Made by a program: the position numbers and the translations under genes. A stretch of 64,000 nucleotides of DNA from Noviherbaspirillum soli (GTDB lineage: Bacteria; Pseudomonadota; Gammaproteobacteria; Burkholderiales; Burkholderiaceae_D): NCBI RefSeq assembly GCF_015352955.1, contig NZ_JACYOX010000023.1, positions 1-64,000 on the forward strand. Direction: 5' to 3'. Of this stretch, positions 41,190 through 50,974 are shown piece after piece; positions within the stretch are counted from its first letter, which is position 1; each line of letters begins with the position of its first letter. The notes below the pieces were generated by a model that did not search any database, was not told where the DNA came from, and was given only the letters and a program-made list of their open reading frames with translations.

Positions 41190-41640
41190 GAATATCCGAC
41201 GACGTCGCTGCATTTTCTCCAATTAAGTCAAGGACTTAGCGGATTTCGCTCAAGAACTGCTTAAAATCAAAATAATATAAGAATCAATAGCTTATCTCAT
41301 TTAATCAAAGAATCTTCTTATGTATACACATGTGTTTTACTGTTTTCTGATTGAAACAGTTTCCATAAGTACATTTACGAAATTCAACAAAAATGCCGTT
41401 TTTTAGCACCAAATGTGTGCAGTTAGCCAAGATTTTTAAGCGGAATTGTTGCTTTTATTCAACGCTACGCTCCTACAGGACATTTTCCTGACACATGCCT
41501 TTTTAACCATTAGTCATGTGAATTGCGCATCATTGCGTCTGGGGTTTGCCTTAGGATTTTTTTAAGATTTGCTGAAGGAAGTTTTAGCAAACGATCGTTC
41601 TTTCGACGCCTACCATGGACTTCATCCGTGCATGACACGG
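41190..41640. other. AT-rich intergenic stretch
   Basis: About 450 bp clearly richer in A/T than its surroundings, between the divergent mraZ and hemerythrin-like genes, with no gene. It holds overlapping palindromes TGTATACA (41321-41328) and ACACATGTGT (41326-41335), and a 7-bp hairpin ACTGTTT/AAACAGT (41339-41360). These may be protein-binding sites or a small transcript; none is recognised. Confidence 0.5.
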
Positions 41641-41671
41641 CTTGACAACCACCGAACCCATGGAGACCCAA

Positions 41672-42388
41672 ATGCCAACCGAATATTTCAAGATGGAAAG
41701 TAACGTAGCCGCGCAGCGATTCAACATCTATGCGGGCATACACAAGGCGGTGCGCGCTTTTCTGTGCAACACCCTTGCCCGCGTCGCCACGCTCGATATC
41801 GAAGACAGACAAGCAATTGCCGGTGCCATGAAGCAGCTACGGGACATGCTCGAATTCTGCAGCGACCATATTGCGCATGAAGACCGCTTTGTGCATGCAG
41901 CCATGGAACGGCGTCAGCCCGGCTCCTCCGCCGGCACGGCAGAAGACCACCTCCACCACGCCCGCACGGTGGCTTCTATCATGGCAGCCGGCGAGGCGCT
42001 GGAACAGGGCGCGCCGGAAGACAGGCCGGCAGTCTGGAGCAGGCTGCAGCGGGAACTGGCCATCTTCGTCGGCGAGAACCTGTTGCATATGGATACCGAG
42101 GAAAACGCCAACAACGCGGTGCTGCAGGCCTGCTACAGCGACCAGGAACTGATGGCGCTGCACCACGATATCCTGGCCGCCCTGACGCCGCTGGAAATGG
42201 CGACGTCTACCCGCTGGATCCTGATCGGTTCCAGTCCGGCCGAACGGGAGCGGCTGATGGCAGGCATGCGCGCCGAGGCGCCGCCTGCCGCATTCGAAGC
42301 AATGCTCGATCTCGCCCGGCACAGCCTGGCACCAGACGATTGGAACCGGCTGGCGGCGACGCTGGCCCCGGTCCCGATGGCAGCCTGA
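41672..42388 (+). CDS. Hemerythrin-like protein
   Basis: A 238-residue protein whose N-terminal ~150 residues fit the HHE/hemerythrin four-helix pattern of iron ligands: His in YAGIHKAVR, HIAHEDRFVHAAME, HLHHARTVAS, and LLHMDTEENANN. Di-iron hemerythrin domains bind O2 or NO, or store iron. The C-terminal ~80 residues are helical. ATG at 41672 has GGAG six bases upstream; two earlier in-frame starts lack support. It is convergent with the flavin/GAF gene (6-bp gap), with a small hairpin (GCCTGA/TTCAGGC) over both stop codons. Confidence 0.75.
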   Translation: MPTEYFKMESNVAAQRFNIYAGIHKAVRAFLCNTLARVATLDIEDRQAIAGAMKQLRDMLEFCSDHIAHEDRFVHAAMERRQPGSSAGTAEDHLHHARTVASIMAAGEALEQGAPEDRPAVWSRLQRELAIFVGENLLHMDTEENANNAVLQACYSDQELMALHHDILAALTPLEMATSTRWILIGSSPAERERLMAGMRAEAPPAAFEAMLDLARHSLAPDDWNRLAATLAPVPMAA

Positions 42389-42394
42389 GCTTAT

Positions 42395-43735
42395 TCAGGC
42401 CTGCTCCAGAAGCTGCACCGGCCGCGACACGCACAGCTGGAACTTGCCACGACCGGTTTTCTGCAATTGGACAGCCGCCTGGCGCTCCAGCAGGCGGCGC
42501 GACAGCAGCAGCAGCCGCGCCTCCAGATTGTCGGCCAGATCCGGCAGGCGGATACGGCCGTCCAGGCGCAGTTCGCGATTGGTGAAGGCAATCCGGCGGC
42601 TGGCCGTGTAGTCGCGCAATATGTTCCAGAGAATGGCGCCGGCAACGCCCTTGATCAGGTATTCCTCGTCCAGAAAAATGCTGTCGTTGCTGGCAAAATG
42701 CCGCACCACCAGCGGCACGCCCTGGCGCGGCAGTTCGCCGGGCGGCGCGGGCGCCGGCGTATCCGCCGCATCCTCTGCAGCGCCCTGCAGCAGAAAGATC
42801 ATTGCGCCCAAATGGCTGGCCAGCGAGGCCAAAGCGTCTTCGTCGTCATAGCCAAAGCGCAGGTCCTCGCCGCTTTCCACATACAGCACGCCCAGAAGGC
42901 GCTGGCAGGCAAGAATGGGCACAGCCATCTGGCTGTGCGGATCGGTCAGGCCCGGAAGGGGGATTTCGAGTTCGATTACGGCCGCGCCATCGTCTTCCCG
43001 CAGATTTTCGCGGATCGCCCGGCTATAGGCATATTCCGATGTCATGTGACCGATGCGGATCGGCGTGCGCTCGCGCGCGGCGACGCCGATCACGCCCTGG
43101 CCGTATGGAATTTCCGAGCCGACGCCGGAATTTTCATAGCCGTGGCTGGCCACTGTATACAAGCGTTCGCGCGCGCCGTCGGCCATCAGCACCATCGCGT
43201 GCTCTATATTGAACTGGCTGCGCAGGCAGTCCAGCATGGCCGCCAGCAGTGTTTCGAGATCGGCGCAGCAGGCCAGCGTTTCGACCGCGGCCCGGAGCCC
43301 CGGCAGGGGATTGCGGTAGGCCGGCGCCGGCAGCATCGGGCTGGGCACCTGCGTCACTTCATGCACCCGGTAGATGTCGGCGCCGAGCAGCCGGAATACA
43401 TTGCTCATGCCGGTATGGGAAGCAATGCCGGCCAGCCTGGCTTTCATGTTTTCGAACAGCGGTCCTGATGTTTCGGTGCGCAGGAAGCTGAGCGCCAAGT
43501 GGTACTGCGCGCCGGTCACCGGGCTGGTAACCTGCAATCGCGCCCAGGGACGGGCGAGGATGTTCTGCCGGGTCTTGTTGAAGAACTGGTAGGACAGTGC
43601 AATGTGATGCGCATCCACATAATGAACATGCGAAAGGTAGGCGATGTTGGGCATGGCGTCCGCGCCGGTGGTTGCCATGGTGGCCGGTATGACGCCTTCG
43701 AAGCAGTCACGGATACCCTCGAGCGGCAAGCTCAT
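42395..43735 (-). CDS. Flavin split-barrel and GAF domain protein
   Basis: A 446-residue three-part protein. Residues ~1-150 resemble a pyridoxamine-5'-phosphate-oxidase-like FMN-binding split barrel (MPNIAYLSHVHYVDAHHIALSYQFFNKTRQN). A GAF domain follows (about 165-315; IEHAMVLMADGARERLYTVASHG and MAVPILACQRLLGVLYVES). The C-terminal ~110 residues (FLDEEYLIKGVAGAILWNIL and FTNRELRLDGRIRLPDLADNLEARLLLL) look like a winged-helix output module. The start overlaps the upstream split-barrel gene by 4 nt. It is probably a sensor of redox state or a small ligand; this is inference. Confidence 0.75.
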   Translation of the reverse strand: MSLPLEGIRDCFEGVIPATMATTGADAMPNIAYLSHVHYVDAHHIALSYQFFNKTRQNILARPWARLQVTSPVTGAQYHLALSFLRTETSGPLFENMKARLAGIASHTGMSNVFRLLGADIYRVHEVTQVPSPMLPAPAYRNPLPGLRAAVETLACCADLETLLAAMLDCLRSQFNIEHAMVLMADGARERLYTVASHGYENSGVGSEIPYGQGVIGVAARERTPIRIGHMTSEYAYSRAIRENLREDDGAAVIELEIPLPGLTDPHSQMAVPILACQRLLGVLYVESGEDLRFGYDDEDALASLASHLGAMIFLLQGAAEDAADTPAPAPPGELPRQGVPLVVRHFASNDSIFLDEEYLIKGVAGAILWNILRDYTASRRIAFTNRELRLDGRIRLPDLADNLEARLLLLSRRLLERQAAVQLQKTGRGKFQLCVSRPVQLLEQA

Positions 43736-44238
43736 GACGCCGCCTTGAGCATATTGCCGGCGCGCGGGCCCGGCGACTGGTCGAATACGGCGACCGGGGT
43801 ATAACGGATGGCCACCATCTCGCCATCGTCGCAGGTCAGCAGCAGGCGCACCGGGGCATCGGCAAAGCCGAGCGGCACCACCTCGGCGACGAAAGCGTCG
43901 CAATGCTGCCGCACTGCCTCCAGTTGCTGCGCGCTGGCCGGTCCGATCTGCGCTTCTTCCCCCTTGATCTGCAGCGTGCGGTGCGTCGACGGCTGGCTGA
44001 AGACAACCGCCAGGCGACCGCTCTCGCCGACATCCCGCAGCAACGGGGCAGCCTGCGCGCGCGACACCAGCACCGTCAGCCGGCGGCGGTCGGGTGCGAC
44101 CTCGCAGGCAAAAACGCGGCACAGGCTGGGAAAGCTTGACGCAGCTTGCGCGCCACTCGACGCGGCGCTGATGGAAACGCCGCCCTGCAGGAAAGCGGCC
44201 TGAGTTTCGTCTATGAGGGGATCGGGAGCGATAGCCAT
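43732..44238 (-). CDS. Pyridoxamine-5'-phosphate-oxidase-like split-barrel protein
   Basis: A 168-residue protein with the flavin-binding split-barrel pattern (SLCRVFACEVAPDRRRLTVLVSRAQAAPLLRDVGESGRLAVVFS, ending in AIRYTPVAVFDQSPG). It does not carry the full PdxH signature, so a heme- or flavin-binding role is more likely than vitamin B6 synthesis. The start was taken at 44238 (MAIAPDP). It is translationally coupled to the following flavin/GAF gene and lies just after rnpB on the same strand. Confidence 0.65.
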   Translation of the reverse strand: MAIAPDPLIDETQAAFLQGGVSISAASSGAQAASSFPSLCRVFACEVAPDRRRLTVLVSRAQAAPLLRDVGESGRLAVVFSQPSTHRTLQIKGEEAQIGPASAQQLEAVRQHCDAFVAEVVPLGFADAPVRLLLTCDDGEMVAIRYTPVAVFDQSPGPRAGNMLKAAS

Positions 44239-44301
44239 GGCGTGCACAACCCGTACTGAAGATTGCCGGAATTGTAACACCAGGCTACGCTGGAATTGTA
44301 A

Positions 44302-44646
44302 ATGAAGCAGGCCGATAGGCCGGATTCTGTTACGGCGAACGGCGCAAACCGTTCGCTATGACAGCCATTCCTCTAGGCCGTGAATTACTCCACGGCTCAA
44401 GCTTCCTACCCGCACGCTCCGCGAGCAACATCAACGCGTGCCTATTTGGAATTGCTCCAGGTGGAGGTTACCGCGTTTCACCGTAACTTAATACGCTCGT
44501 CTCTGTGGCCCTATTCCTCGCCTTATGTCTTGCGACTTTCAGCGGACGGCCGTTAACCGTCACCCTGCTCTATGGAGTCCGGACCTTCCTCCCGTCCGCC
44601 CGACAACCAGTGCCGTGCGAACCAGCGGCTGTCTGGCCTGCTTCGG
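44302..44646 (-). ncRNA. rnpB: RNase P RNA, bacterial class A
   Basis: The minus strand starts GAAGCAGGCCAGACAG, continues with GGAGGAAGGTCCGGACTCC and ends ACAGAATCCGGCCTAT then CGGCCTGCTTC, the conserved ends and P4-region signatures of RNase P RNA, about 345 nt. It processes the 5' ends of tRNA precursors. A -10-like TACAAT lies at 44652-44657 on the minus strand, about 6 nt before the 5' end. Ends are placed by complementarity and may be off by a few bases. Confidence 0.93.
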
Positions 44647-44845
44647 GCGCCATTGTAGCCGAATACGCCACAGGCCAGGCACCGTTCGGCGCCTGGGGTG
44701 ACAATAGACGGCCTGCACGTTCCGCAAACGTGCGATTTGAGGGAAAATTGACGACCAGAAATCCATCGCCTGCCCGACGCCACCCTGCTCTGTCCGGGGC
44801 GCCGCAAGACACCAGCAGCATCCGTTTCTTCAGGACATCACAAGC

Positions 44846-45658
44846 ATGCAGTTCCGCATCCGATCGCTGCCACTGGCCGCCGCCACCCTCGCCTTTGCAG
44901 GCGCCAGCCTGGCAACCCAGGCGATCGCGGCGCCTTCCCGTCTCGACCGTGTCCTTGACAGCAAGGAATTGCGGGTATGCATCTGGCCCGACTATTACGG
45001 CGTTACCTACCGCAATCCGAAAACCCGCCTGCTGTCCGGCTTCGATATCGATATCGCCAATGAGCTGGGCCATGAGCTGGGCGTGGCGATCCGCTATGTC
45101 GACAGCAGCTTCATCCAGTTGATCGACAAGCTTCTTGATGACGACTGCGACATTGCCATGCACGCGGTCGGCATTACGCCGGTACGGCGGAGCCGACTGC
45201 AATTCACCAGGCCGTACATGCGCAGCGACATTTACGCGATCGCGTCCCGCTCTTCCGGCGCGATCCGGCAATGGCAGGACATCGACAAGCCCGGACGCGT
45301 GATTGCGGTGCAGGCGGGCACGTTGATGGAGCCGGTGATGCGGGAGTCGCTCAAGCATGCCAGGCTGATGCTGGTGACCCCGCCGCAAAGCCGCGAGCAG
45401 GAAGTCGAGTCCGGGCGCGCCGATGCCTTCATGACCGATTTCCCTTACAGCCGCCGCATGCTGGACCTCACCGACTGGGCAAGGCTGGTGCCGCCGCCGG
45501 CGCCATTTCACCTCACCGACTATGCCTACGCGCTCGCGCCCGGCGACGCCAGCCTGCGCAACCGGGTCGATGCCTTCATGGAGGTCATCCGGAAGGATGG
45601 CCGCCTGCTCCGCTTCGCGCGCAAGCACAAGCTGGACCCGGTCATACTCGACCGCTGA
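44846..45658 (+). CDS. Periplasmic solute-binding protein, amino-acid type
   Basis: A 270-residue family-3 type binding protein: signal peptide (residues 1-29, ending AIAA), then [39 protein letters not shown] and [15 protein letters not shown]. No transporter genes accompany it. It is followed after 20 bp by a hybrid histidine kinase with a large periplasmic domain, so it may act as a sensory partner rather than in uptake (inference). Confidence 0.8.
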   Translation: MQFRIRSLPLAAATLAFAGASLATQAIAAPSRLDRVLDSKELRVCIWPDYYGVTYRNPKTRLLSGFDIDIANELGHELGVAIRYVDSSFIQLIDKLLDDDCDIAMHAVGITPVRRSRLQFTRPYMRSDIYAIASRSSGAIRQWQDIDKPGRVIAVQAGTLMEPVMRESLKHARLMLVTPPQSREQEVESGRADAFMTDFPYSRRMLDLTDWARLVPPPAPFHLTDYAYALAPGDASLRNRVDAFMEVIRKDGRLLRFARKHKLDPVILDR

Positions 45659-45678
45659 AACGGCAAGGTAACGCGACG

Positions 45679-48324
45679 ATGAAGCTTGCAATCCCTATCG
45701 GCCGGCATGCCCTGCGCATGCGGCATTTCCTGGTGGCGGTGGGCATCCTGTGCGGCATCGTCATTCTTGCCGGCACGCTGATCCTGCTCAGGCACGACCG
45801 CCAGAACGAACTGCGCACCGAGGACGCGCGCGGGCGGCTCCTGGCCAGCATGCTGGAAAGCCACGTCAGCCGCACCCTGTCCAGCATGGACAATAATTTC
45901 ACGGCCATCAGCAAGATGCTGATGCTGCCCGCGCAGCGGCACGGCGGCAATCCGGGCGGCGTGGATGTGCAGGCCCTGCTCGACACCATCGCCTCCAGTT
46001 CCACCCACTTGCGCTCGGTATCCGTGCTCGATGCCGGCGGGCGCGTGGTCAGCAGTTCGAACGGGGACAACATCGGCCGCCGGTTTTCGCTGCAGCAGCT
46101 GGGCTTTCGCAACGAGATCGGCGCCGGCCTCAACAGCGGGAGCCCGCTGTTCGTGCGCGACCTGTATGAGCTCGACGACAGCATCGACGCCGGCATGGAA
46201 GGCCAGTACCGGCAGCGCGGCGTGTATGTGGTTCCCTTCGCCACCCTGGTCAGGGTGGGCGGCGCCAGCCTGACCCTGCTGGCGCTGGTCAATCCAGCCT
46301 ATCTGTTCCCGGACCATCGCTCCGGCCCGCGCAGCGATGCCGGTTATGAAGCGCTGTTTGACTATCAGGGCGTGGTGCTGGCGGCAACGCCGGATGCGCC
46401 CTTCGTGATCGGCAGCCGCAACGCCCGGCTGCCCATGTTCGACGCCCTCAACAATGACCAGCAGTTCGGCCGCTTCGACCTCAATCGCAAGGGCGGCGAG
46501 GAAATGGATGACAACACGCTGGTCAACTTCCGCGCCAGCCGCAATTTTTCCGTGGTGGCGGTGGTTGGCCTGTCGGAGCAGCATGCGCTGGCTGCCTGGG
46601 AACAGTCGGCCCACAAGCTGAGGCTGATCGGCATCTTCGCCGCGGCGCTGGCCCTGCTCTATACCACCGCGCTGCACAAGACCATCCTCGATGGCGAGCG
46701 CACGCGCGAGGAACTGCGCAAGGCAAAGGAAGCGGCGGAACAGGCCAATGCCGCCAAGAGCATCTTCCTCTCCACCATGAGCCATGAGATACGCACGCCG
46801 ATGAATGGCGTGCTGGGCATGGCCGCGCTGCTGCGCGAAACCCAGCTGAGTTCACAGCAGGACGAGTTTGCCCGGACCATCGAGGATTCGGGGCATGCGC
46901 TGATGTCCATCATCAACGACGTGCTGGACTTCTCGAAGATCGAAGCCGGCAAGATGGACATTGACCTGGTCGACTGCCCGCTGCTGACGCTGGCCGAAGG
47001 CTGCGTCGACGCCCTGATCGGCCGCGCCGCCAGCCGCGGGCTTGCGCTGATCAGCTTTGTCGATCCCGCCGTGCCTGCCGTGGTCAGGGCCGATGGCGGC
47101 CGGATACGCCAGATCCTGCTGAACCTGATCGACAATGCGGTGAAATTCACGCAGTCGGGCGAGGTCGTGCTGCGGGTCAGCCTGCGCGAACGCACCGGGA
47201 GCAGCTGCCGGGTCATGTTCGAAGTGAGCGACACCGGCATAGGCATCGATGAGCAGGCCCTGGCGCGGCTGTTCCAGCCCTTCATCCAGGCGGATAACTC
47301 GGTGACCCGGAAATACGGCGGCACCGGGCTTGGCCTGTCGATCTGCAAGCGGCTGCTGGGCCTGATGGGCTCGCGCATCGATGTTGAAAGCCGGCCTGGC
47401 GAAGGCACCACCTTCCGGTTCGAGCTGCATCTGGCCGAAGTGGCACAGCCGACGGCAGTGGCGCCCCTTCCGGCATCGCAAGCCCTGGTGGTCTGCGCCC
47501 TGTCGGGTCATGCCGATGCGCTGGCTTCCTATCTGGCGGCCTGGGGCATGCAGCCGCAATGTGCCGGCACGCAGGAACAGGCGCTGGCGCTGGCGGCCAG
47601 CGCGCCGCATGCGCTGGCCGTCATCGACGGCGGCATGCCGATGTCGGCAGCAATCGCCTCTGCGCTGGCGCAATCGCATCCCGGCATGCGGCTGGTGCTG
47701 CTGGCCGAGAATGCGGCAGCGACCGGCGAGAAGCCGGCTTTTCATGCGACGCTGCGCCGTCCGCTGCGTCAGGCGGCCTTCCACCAGGCGCTCGTCTTCG
47801 CGCTGGAGCACCGGCATTACCTGCAACAGACGCCATCGCTACCCCGCCCGATCGCCAATGCGCCGGACACAGCGCCGGCCGGGGAAGGCGCCGACCGCCG
47901 GGTCTTGCTGGTGGAAGACAATCTGACCAACCAGAAGGTGGCACTGCATCAGCTGGCCCGGCTGGGATACACCGTCCATGTCGCTTCCAATGGCCAGGAA
48001 GCGCTGAACGCGATGGCGCTGCATGACTATGCGCTGGTGCTGATGGATTGCCAGATGCCGCTGATGGACGGCTTTGAAGCCACGCGCCGCATCCGTGCGG
48101 CCGAATCCGACACAGGCAGCCACCAGATCGTGGTGGCGATGACGGCCAATGCCACCGAGGGTGACCGCGAGCGCTGCCTGGCAGCCGGCATGGATGACTA
48201 CCTTCCCAAGCCGATCACGCGCGACATGCTGACCGAACTGCTGCAGCGCTGGCTGCCGCCGCTGCCCGAGGCGGCAGGCTCGCCGCAGCTTCCTGGCGTG
48301 CCTCATGCAGCTGCACCGAGGTAA
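45679..48324 (+). CDS. Hybrid sensor histidine kinase
   Basis: An 881-residue membrane kinase. Membrane helix at 17-38, periplasmic Cache-like sensor to ~310, second helix ~316-333, HisKA with His369 ([13 protein letters not shown]), ATPase domain with N486, DTGIG (518-522) and GGTGLGLS (547-554). A degenerate receiver (~600-715) keeps Asp650 but lacks the acidic pair and the lysine. The C-terminal receiver has E746/D747, Asp790 ([13 protein letters not shown]) and Lys844. No HPt domain is present, so phosphotransfer needs another protein. The start is at 45679, 20 bp after the binding-protein gene. Confidence 0.9.
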   Translation: MKLAIPIGRHALRMRHFLVAVGILCGIVILAGTLILLRHDRQNELRTEDARGRLLASMLESHVSRTLSSMDNNFTAISKMLMLPAQRHGGNPGGVDVQALLDTIASSSTHLRSVSVLDAGGRVVSSSNGDNIGRRFSLQQLGFRNEIGAGLNSGSPLFVRDLYELDDSIDAGMEGQYRQRGVYVVPFATLVRVGGASLTLLALVNPAYLFPDHRSGPRSDAGYEALFDYQGVVLAATPDAPFVIGSRNARLPMFDALNNDQQFGRFDLNRKGGEEMDDNTLVNFRASRNFSVVAVVGLSEQHALAAWEQSAHKLRLIGIFAAALALLYTTALHKTILDGERTREELRKAKEAAEQANAAKSIFLSTMSHEIRTPMNGVLGMAALLRETQLSSQQDEFARTIEDSGHALMSIINDVLDFSKIEAGKMDIDLVDCPLLTLAEGCVDALIGRAASRGLALISFVDPAVPAVVRADGGRIRQILLNLIDNAVKFTQSGEVVLRVSLRERTGSSCRVMFEVSDTGIGIDEQALARLFQPFIQADNSVTRKYGGTGLGLSICKRLLGLMGSRIDVESRPGEGTTFRFELHLAEVAQPTAVAPLPASQALVVCALSGHADALASYLAAWGMQPQCAGTQEQALALAASAPHALAVIDGGMPMSAAIASALAQSHPGMRLVLLAENAAATGEKPAFHATLRRPLRQAAFHQALVFALEHRHYLQQTPSLPRPIANAPDTAPAGEGADRRVLLVEDNLTNQKVALHQLARLGYTVHVASNGQEALNAMALHDYALVLMDCQMPLMDGFEATRRIRAAESDTGSHQIVVAMTANATEGDRERCLAAGMDDYLPKPITRDMLTELLQRWLPPLPEAAGSPQLPGVPHAAAPR

Positions 48325-48712
48325 TGGCCCCGGTGAAGCTGCGCGCGAATTCGGCCAGCGGCACCGTGTTCGGAACGGCGTCGCCTGGCGCAAGGATCAG
48401 CACATTGCGCTGGTCTGCCCGCAGCAGCAGCACCGGCCGCAGCACTTCCCGCAACGCCGAAGGCACCGCCTGCCTGCCCTGCCCCCTCTGCCAGGCAATC
48501 AGCGGGAACGGCTCCCTGCACAGCCGCTCCGCCTTGCAGTTGCGTGACGCGGTATCGAAGCCGAACATGCGCGCGCTCTGCAGCAGGCTTTCAGGAGAAT
48601 GGAAGGAAGCGGCCAGCCGCTGGGCTGGCGCATCGGGAACCGGTGCGCGGTAGATCGCGCAGAGACGCTGCAGTATCCAGAAATAGGCTTCCCGGCTGAT
48701 GAACTTGACCAT
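48215..48712 (-). CDS. Orphan C39-peptidase-like domain protein
   Basis: A 165-residue protein resembling the N-terminal C39-like domain of type I secretion ABC transporters ([52 protein letters not shown]) but without the catalytic Cys/His and without membrane or ATPase domains. The last ~36 residues (Ala-rich) are antisense to the end of the histidine-kinase gene, a 110-bp tail-to-tail overlap. It may be a remnant of a secretion gene or a stand-alone binding domain. The similarity is judged by eye. Confidence 0.5.
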   Translation of the reverse strand: MVKFISREAYFWILQRLCAIYRAPVPDAPAQRLAASFHSPESLLQSARMFGFDTASRNCKAERLCREPFPLIAWQRGQGRQAVPSALREVLRPVLLLRADQRNVLILAPGDAVPNTVPLAEFARSFTGAITSVQLHEARQEAAASLPPRAAAAASAAAVRSACRA

Positions 48713-48774
48713 ATCTTGTTGCCGTATTCTTCTTCTTTGGCCGAAGGCCCCTGGCCTCCGGAAACAGGTTGATG

Positions 48775-50370
48775 TCAGGCGGTTGCCGCCGCCGTTGCCT
48801 GATTGGTGTCGCTACGCACGGGTACCGGCGCCGCATTCGGCGGCGGATCGTTGCGATGGGAATAAACCCAGGTGAATTCGGCGCCGAGCAGGAAGATCTG
48901 CGCCGAGTAATAGACCCAGACGAGCAGCACGGCGAACGATCCGGCAGCGCCGAAGCCGGAGGCAACGCCGCTCTTGCCGATGTACAGGCTGATCAGGAAT
49001 TTGCCTATGGTGAAAAGCAGCGCGGTGACGATGGCGCCCACCCAGACATTCTTCCATGCGATGGTTGCATGCGGCATGAACTTGTAGATGGCGGCGAAAA
49101 TGACGGTGACCACGCCAAAGGAAACCACGAAGTTCAGCGTCTGCAGCACGAATTCCCAGTTGCCCAGGTAACCGCCCCACCATTTGCCCAAGGCTGCAAG
49201 CCCGGCCGAGAGCACCAGCGACACGATCATCAGAAAGCCCAGGCCCAAGATCAGGCCGAACGACAGGATGCGGGTGCGGATGATGCCCCAGATGCCGCTT
49301 TCATTGGGCGGCGCCGGCGTGCGCCAGATCCGGTCCAGCGAGCTTTGCAGCTCGGCGAATACCGCGGTGGCGCCCACCAGCAGCGTGCCAAAGCCGACGA
49401 TGGTGGCGACGATGCCCTTGCCGGGATCGCTGGCCGACTTGAGCAGTTCCTCGACCGCGACCGCGCCCTGCTCGCCCATGAGGCCACGCAACTGGGTCAC
49501 GATCTCGCCACGCGCGGCCTCCGCGCCAAAGATCAGGCCGGCCACGCCGATGACGATCAGGAGCATCGGCGCCAGCGAAAACACGGTGTAGTACGACAGG
49601 GCCGCGCCCATGCTGGGCGCAAAGTCATCCACCCACGACGACACGGCTGCCTTGATCAGGTGCCAGGTGCGGGTCAATAGCGAGCCCCTGGGCACGGGCT
49701 TGAAGGCGGGCTGGCTGGCCGCTGGCGCAACCACCGTGGCGGCCTGCGTGCCAGCCGCGGCCTTCGCACTGGCGTCGGCGGGCAGGCCCGTGGCTGCCAG
49801 CGTCTCGACACTGGTCGGTGGCGGCGGCATGCCGGCATGCGGCGCATCCGGCGTCGGCACCGGGTCGACGTGGTTCTGGGCAGCCTTCAATGCAGCCACC
49901 GCATTGAACAGGGCCATCAGGGACTTGCCGGTATTGAATATCTGGCGCCATGCGCCCTGCTGCCGGATTTCCTTGTGCGCAGCCTTCGCCCTGGCATGGC
50001 GCGGCGGCTTGACGCCGCTTCCTGCCCTGGCGGCGCCAGCAGGCGCGACGGCGGCGGGCGCAGCGACCCGGGCGATGCCGGTCGGCGGCGCGGCAGGCAA
50101 ACGGCCGGCGGGCATGCCGGGCGCCGGCTTGGCGGCCAGCCTGTGCGCTGCTTCCTGCGGCGTCAGCGGCCGCTTCGACTTCACGCGGCCCCTGGTCAGC
50201 AGGGCAAGGTAACCCAGTGCGGCCGCGCCCAGCATCGCGCCGGTGACGGCAGCGGGCTTCTTGACACGCTCGGCCAGGTTGGGATGCACGGGCCGGTAGC
50301 TGAGCAAGGCATTGCCATGGTCATCGACATGGACAGCGTTCCTGGAGGGAAAATCACGTAGTTGGTTCAT
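48775..50370 (-). CDS. YihY/BrkB-family membrane protein with long N-terminal extension
   Basis: A 531-residue protein. The C-terminal ~290 residues are a YihY (BrkB-like) membrane domain with about six helices: GAALSYYTVFSLAPMLLIVIGVAG, RIWRTP, and FAVLLVWVYYSAQIFLLGAEFTWVYS near the end. The first ~240 residues are Ala/Pro-rich with one predicted membrane helix (AVTGAMLGAAALGYLALL), not usual for the family. The start at 50370 (MNQLRDFPSRN) was preferred to 50433. The function of YihY proteins is unsettled; an RNase BN assignment in older records is wrong. Confidence 0.85.
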   Translation of the reverse strand: MNQLRDFPSRNAVHVDDHGNALLSYRPVHPNLAERVKKPAAVTGAMLGAAALGYLALLTRGRVKSKRPLTPQEAAHRLAAKPAPGMPAGRLPAAPPTGIARVAAPAAVAPAGAARAGSGVKPPRHARAKAAHKEIRQQGAWRQIFNTGKSLMALFNAVAALKAAQNHVDPVPTPDAPHAGMPPPPTSVETLAATGLPADASAKAAAGTQAATVVAPAASQPAFKPVPRGSLLTRTWHLIKAAVSSWVDDFAPSMGAALSYYTVFSLAPMLLIVIGVAGLIFGAEAARGEIVTQLRGLMGEQGAVAVEELLKSASDPGKGIVATIVGFGTLLVGATAVFAELQSSLDRIWRTPAPPNESGIWGIIRTRILSFGLILGLGFLMIVSLVLSAGLAALGKWWGGYLGNWEFVLQTLNFVVSFGVVTVIFAAIYKFMPHATIAWKNVWVGAIVTALLFTIGKFLISLYIGKSGVASGFGAAGSFAVLLVWVYYSAQIFLLGAEFTWVYSHRNDPPPNAAPVPVRSDTNQATAAATA

Positions 50371-50635
50371 GGCTGGTCTTGTGGGCGTCAGTGCTGATTC
50401 ATTGCCAAATGGCGCTGCAATGTGTAATCGCAATCACGATGCGCAATCGCGGGCAGTCTTGCAAAAATCATACTCCGGCTGGTTGGCCGTCATCGGTACG
50501 CAGGCGCACATAGGACATACCCTATTGACCTGGGTCTATCGTATGCATCAAGGGATGATGGACCTGCCGTCCATGCGGTTGAACCTGTGCCGGGCAAGCA
50601 GCGTCTATCCTGCTTTGCCCATTCCGAGGATCACC

Positions 50636-50848
50636 ATGCAAGTCAGGATCACCCGCCAGCTGCCGGACGGCACCAGCCAGGACTTTGGCACCCAGGAGCT
50701 GAACCATATGCCGCCCATCGGCGAGCCCTTTTCGCCGGACCAGAGAAGCTACTACACCGCGAAGGCCTATTTCGGGCCGGATCATGGCGGCCACTATCTG
50801 CTGGTGCTGGAGGGAGAGCCGCTGAAGGATGACGGCGCGCAGGCATGA
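50636..50848 (+). CDS. Small protein of unknown function (70 residues)
   Basis: MQVRITRQLPDGTSQDFG and a Tyr/Gly-rich middle (YYTAKAYFGPDHGGHYLLVLEGEPL) suggest a small beta-rich soluble fold. GAGGA five bases before the ATG gives a convincing start. No family is recognised. It is divergent from the YihY gene. Confidence 0.5.
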   Translation: MQVRITRQLPDGTSQDFGTQELNHMPPIGEPFSPDQRSYYTAKAYFGPDHGGHYLLVLEGEPLKDDGAQA

Positions 50849-50974
50849 ACGCGTTGGCGGCAAGGCTGCTGGACCGCCAGGCCGATTCGGTGACAGCCAG
50901 CTGCGCGAGACGGCAATGGCGCATGCGCCAGTGGCTGCCATGCGAAAGTGGTTGATCTGCTGCCGAAAAGGACG

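Noticed and set aside
44846-48324. Possible ABC amino-acid uptake operon
   Set aside because: No permease or ATPase gene is present; the neighbour is a histidine kinase.
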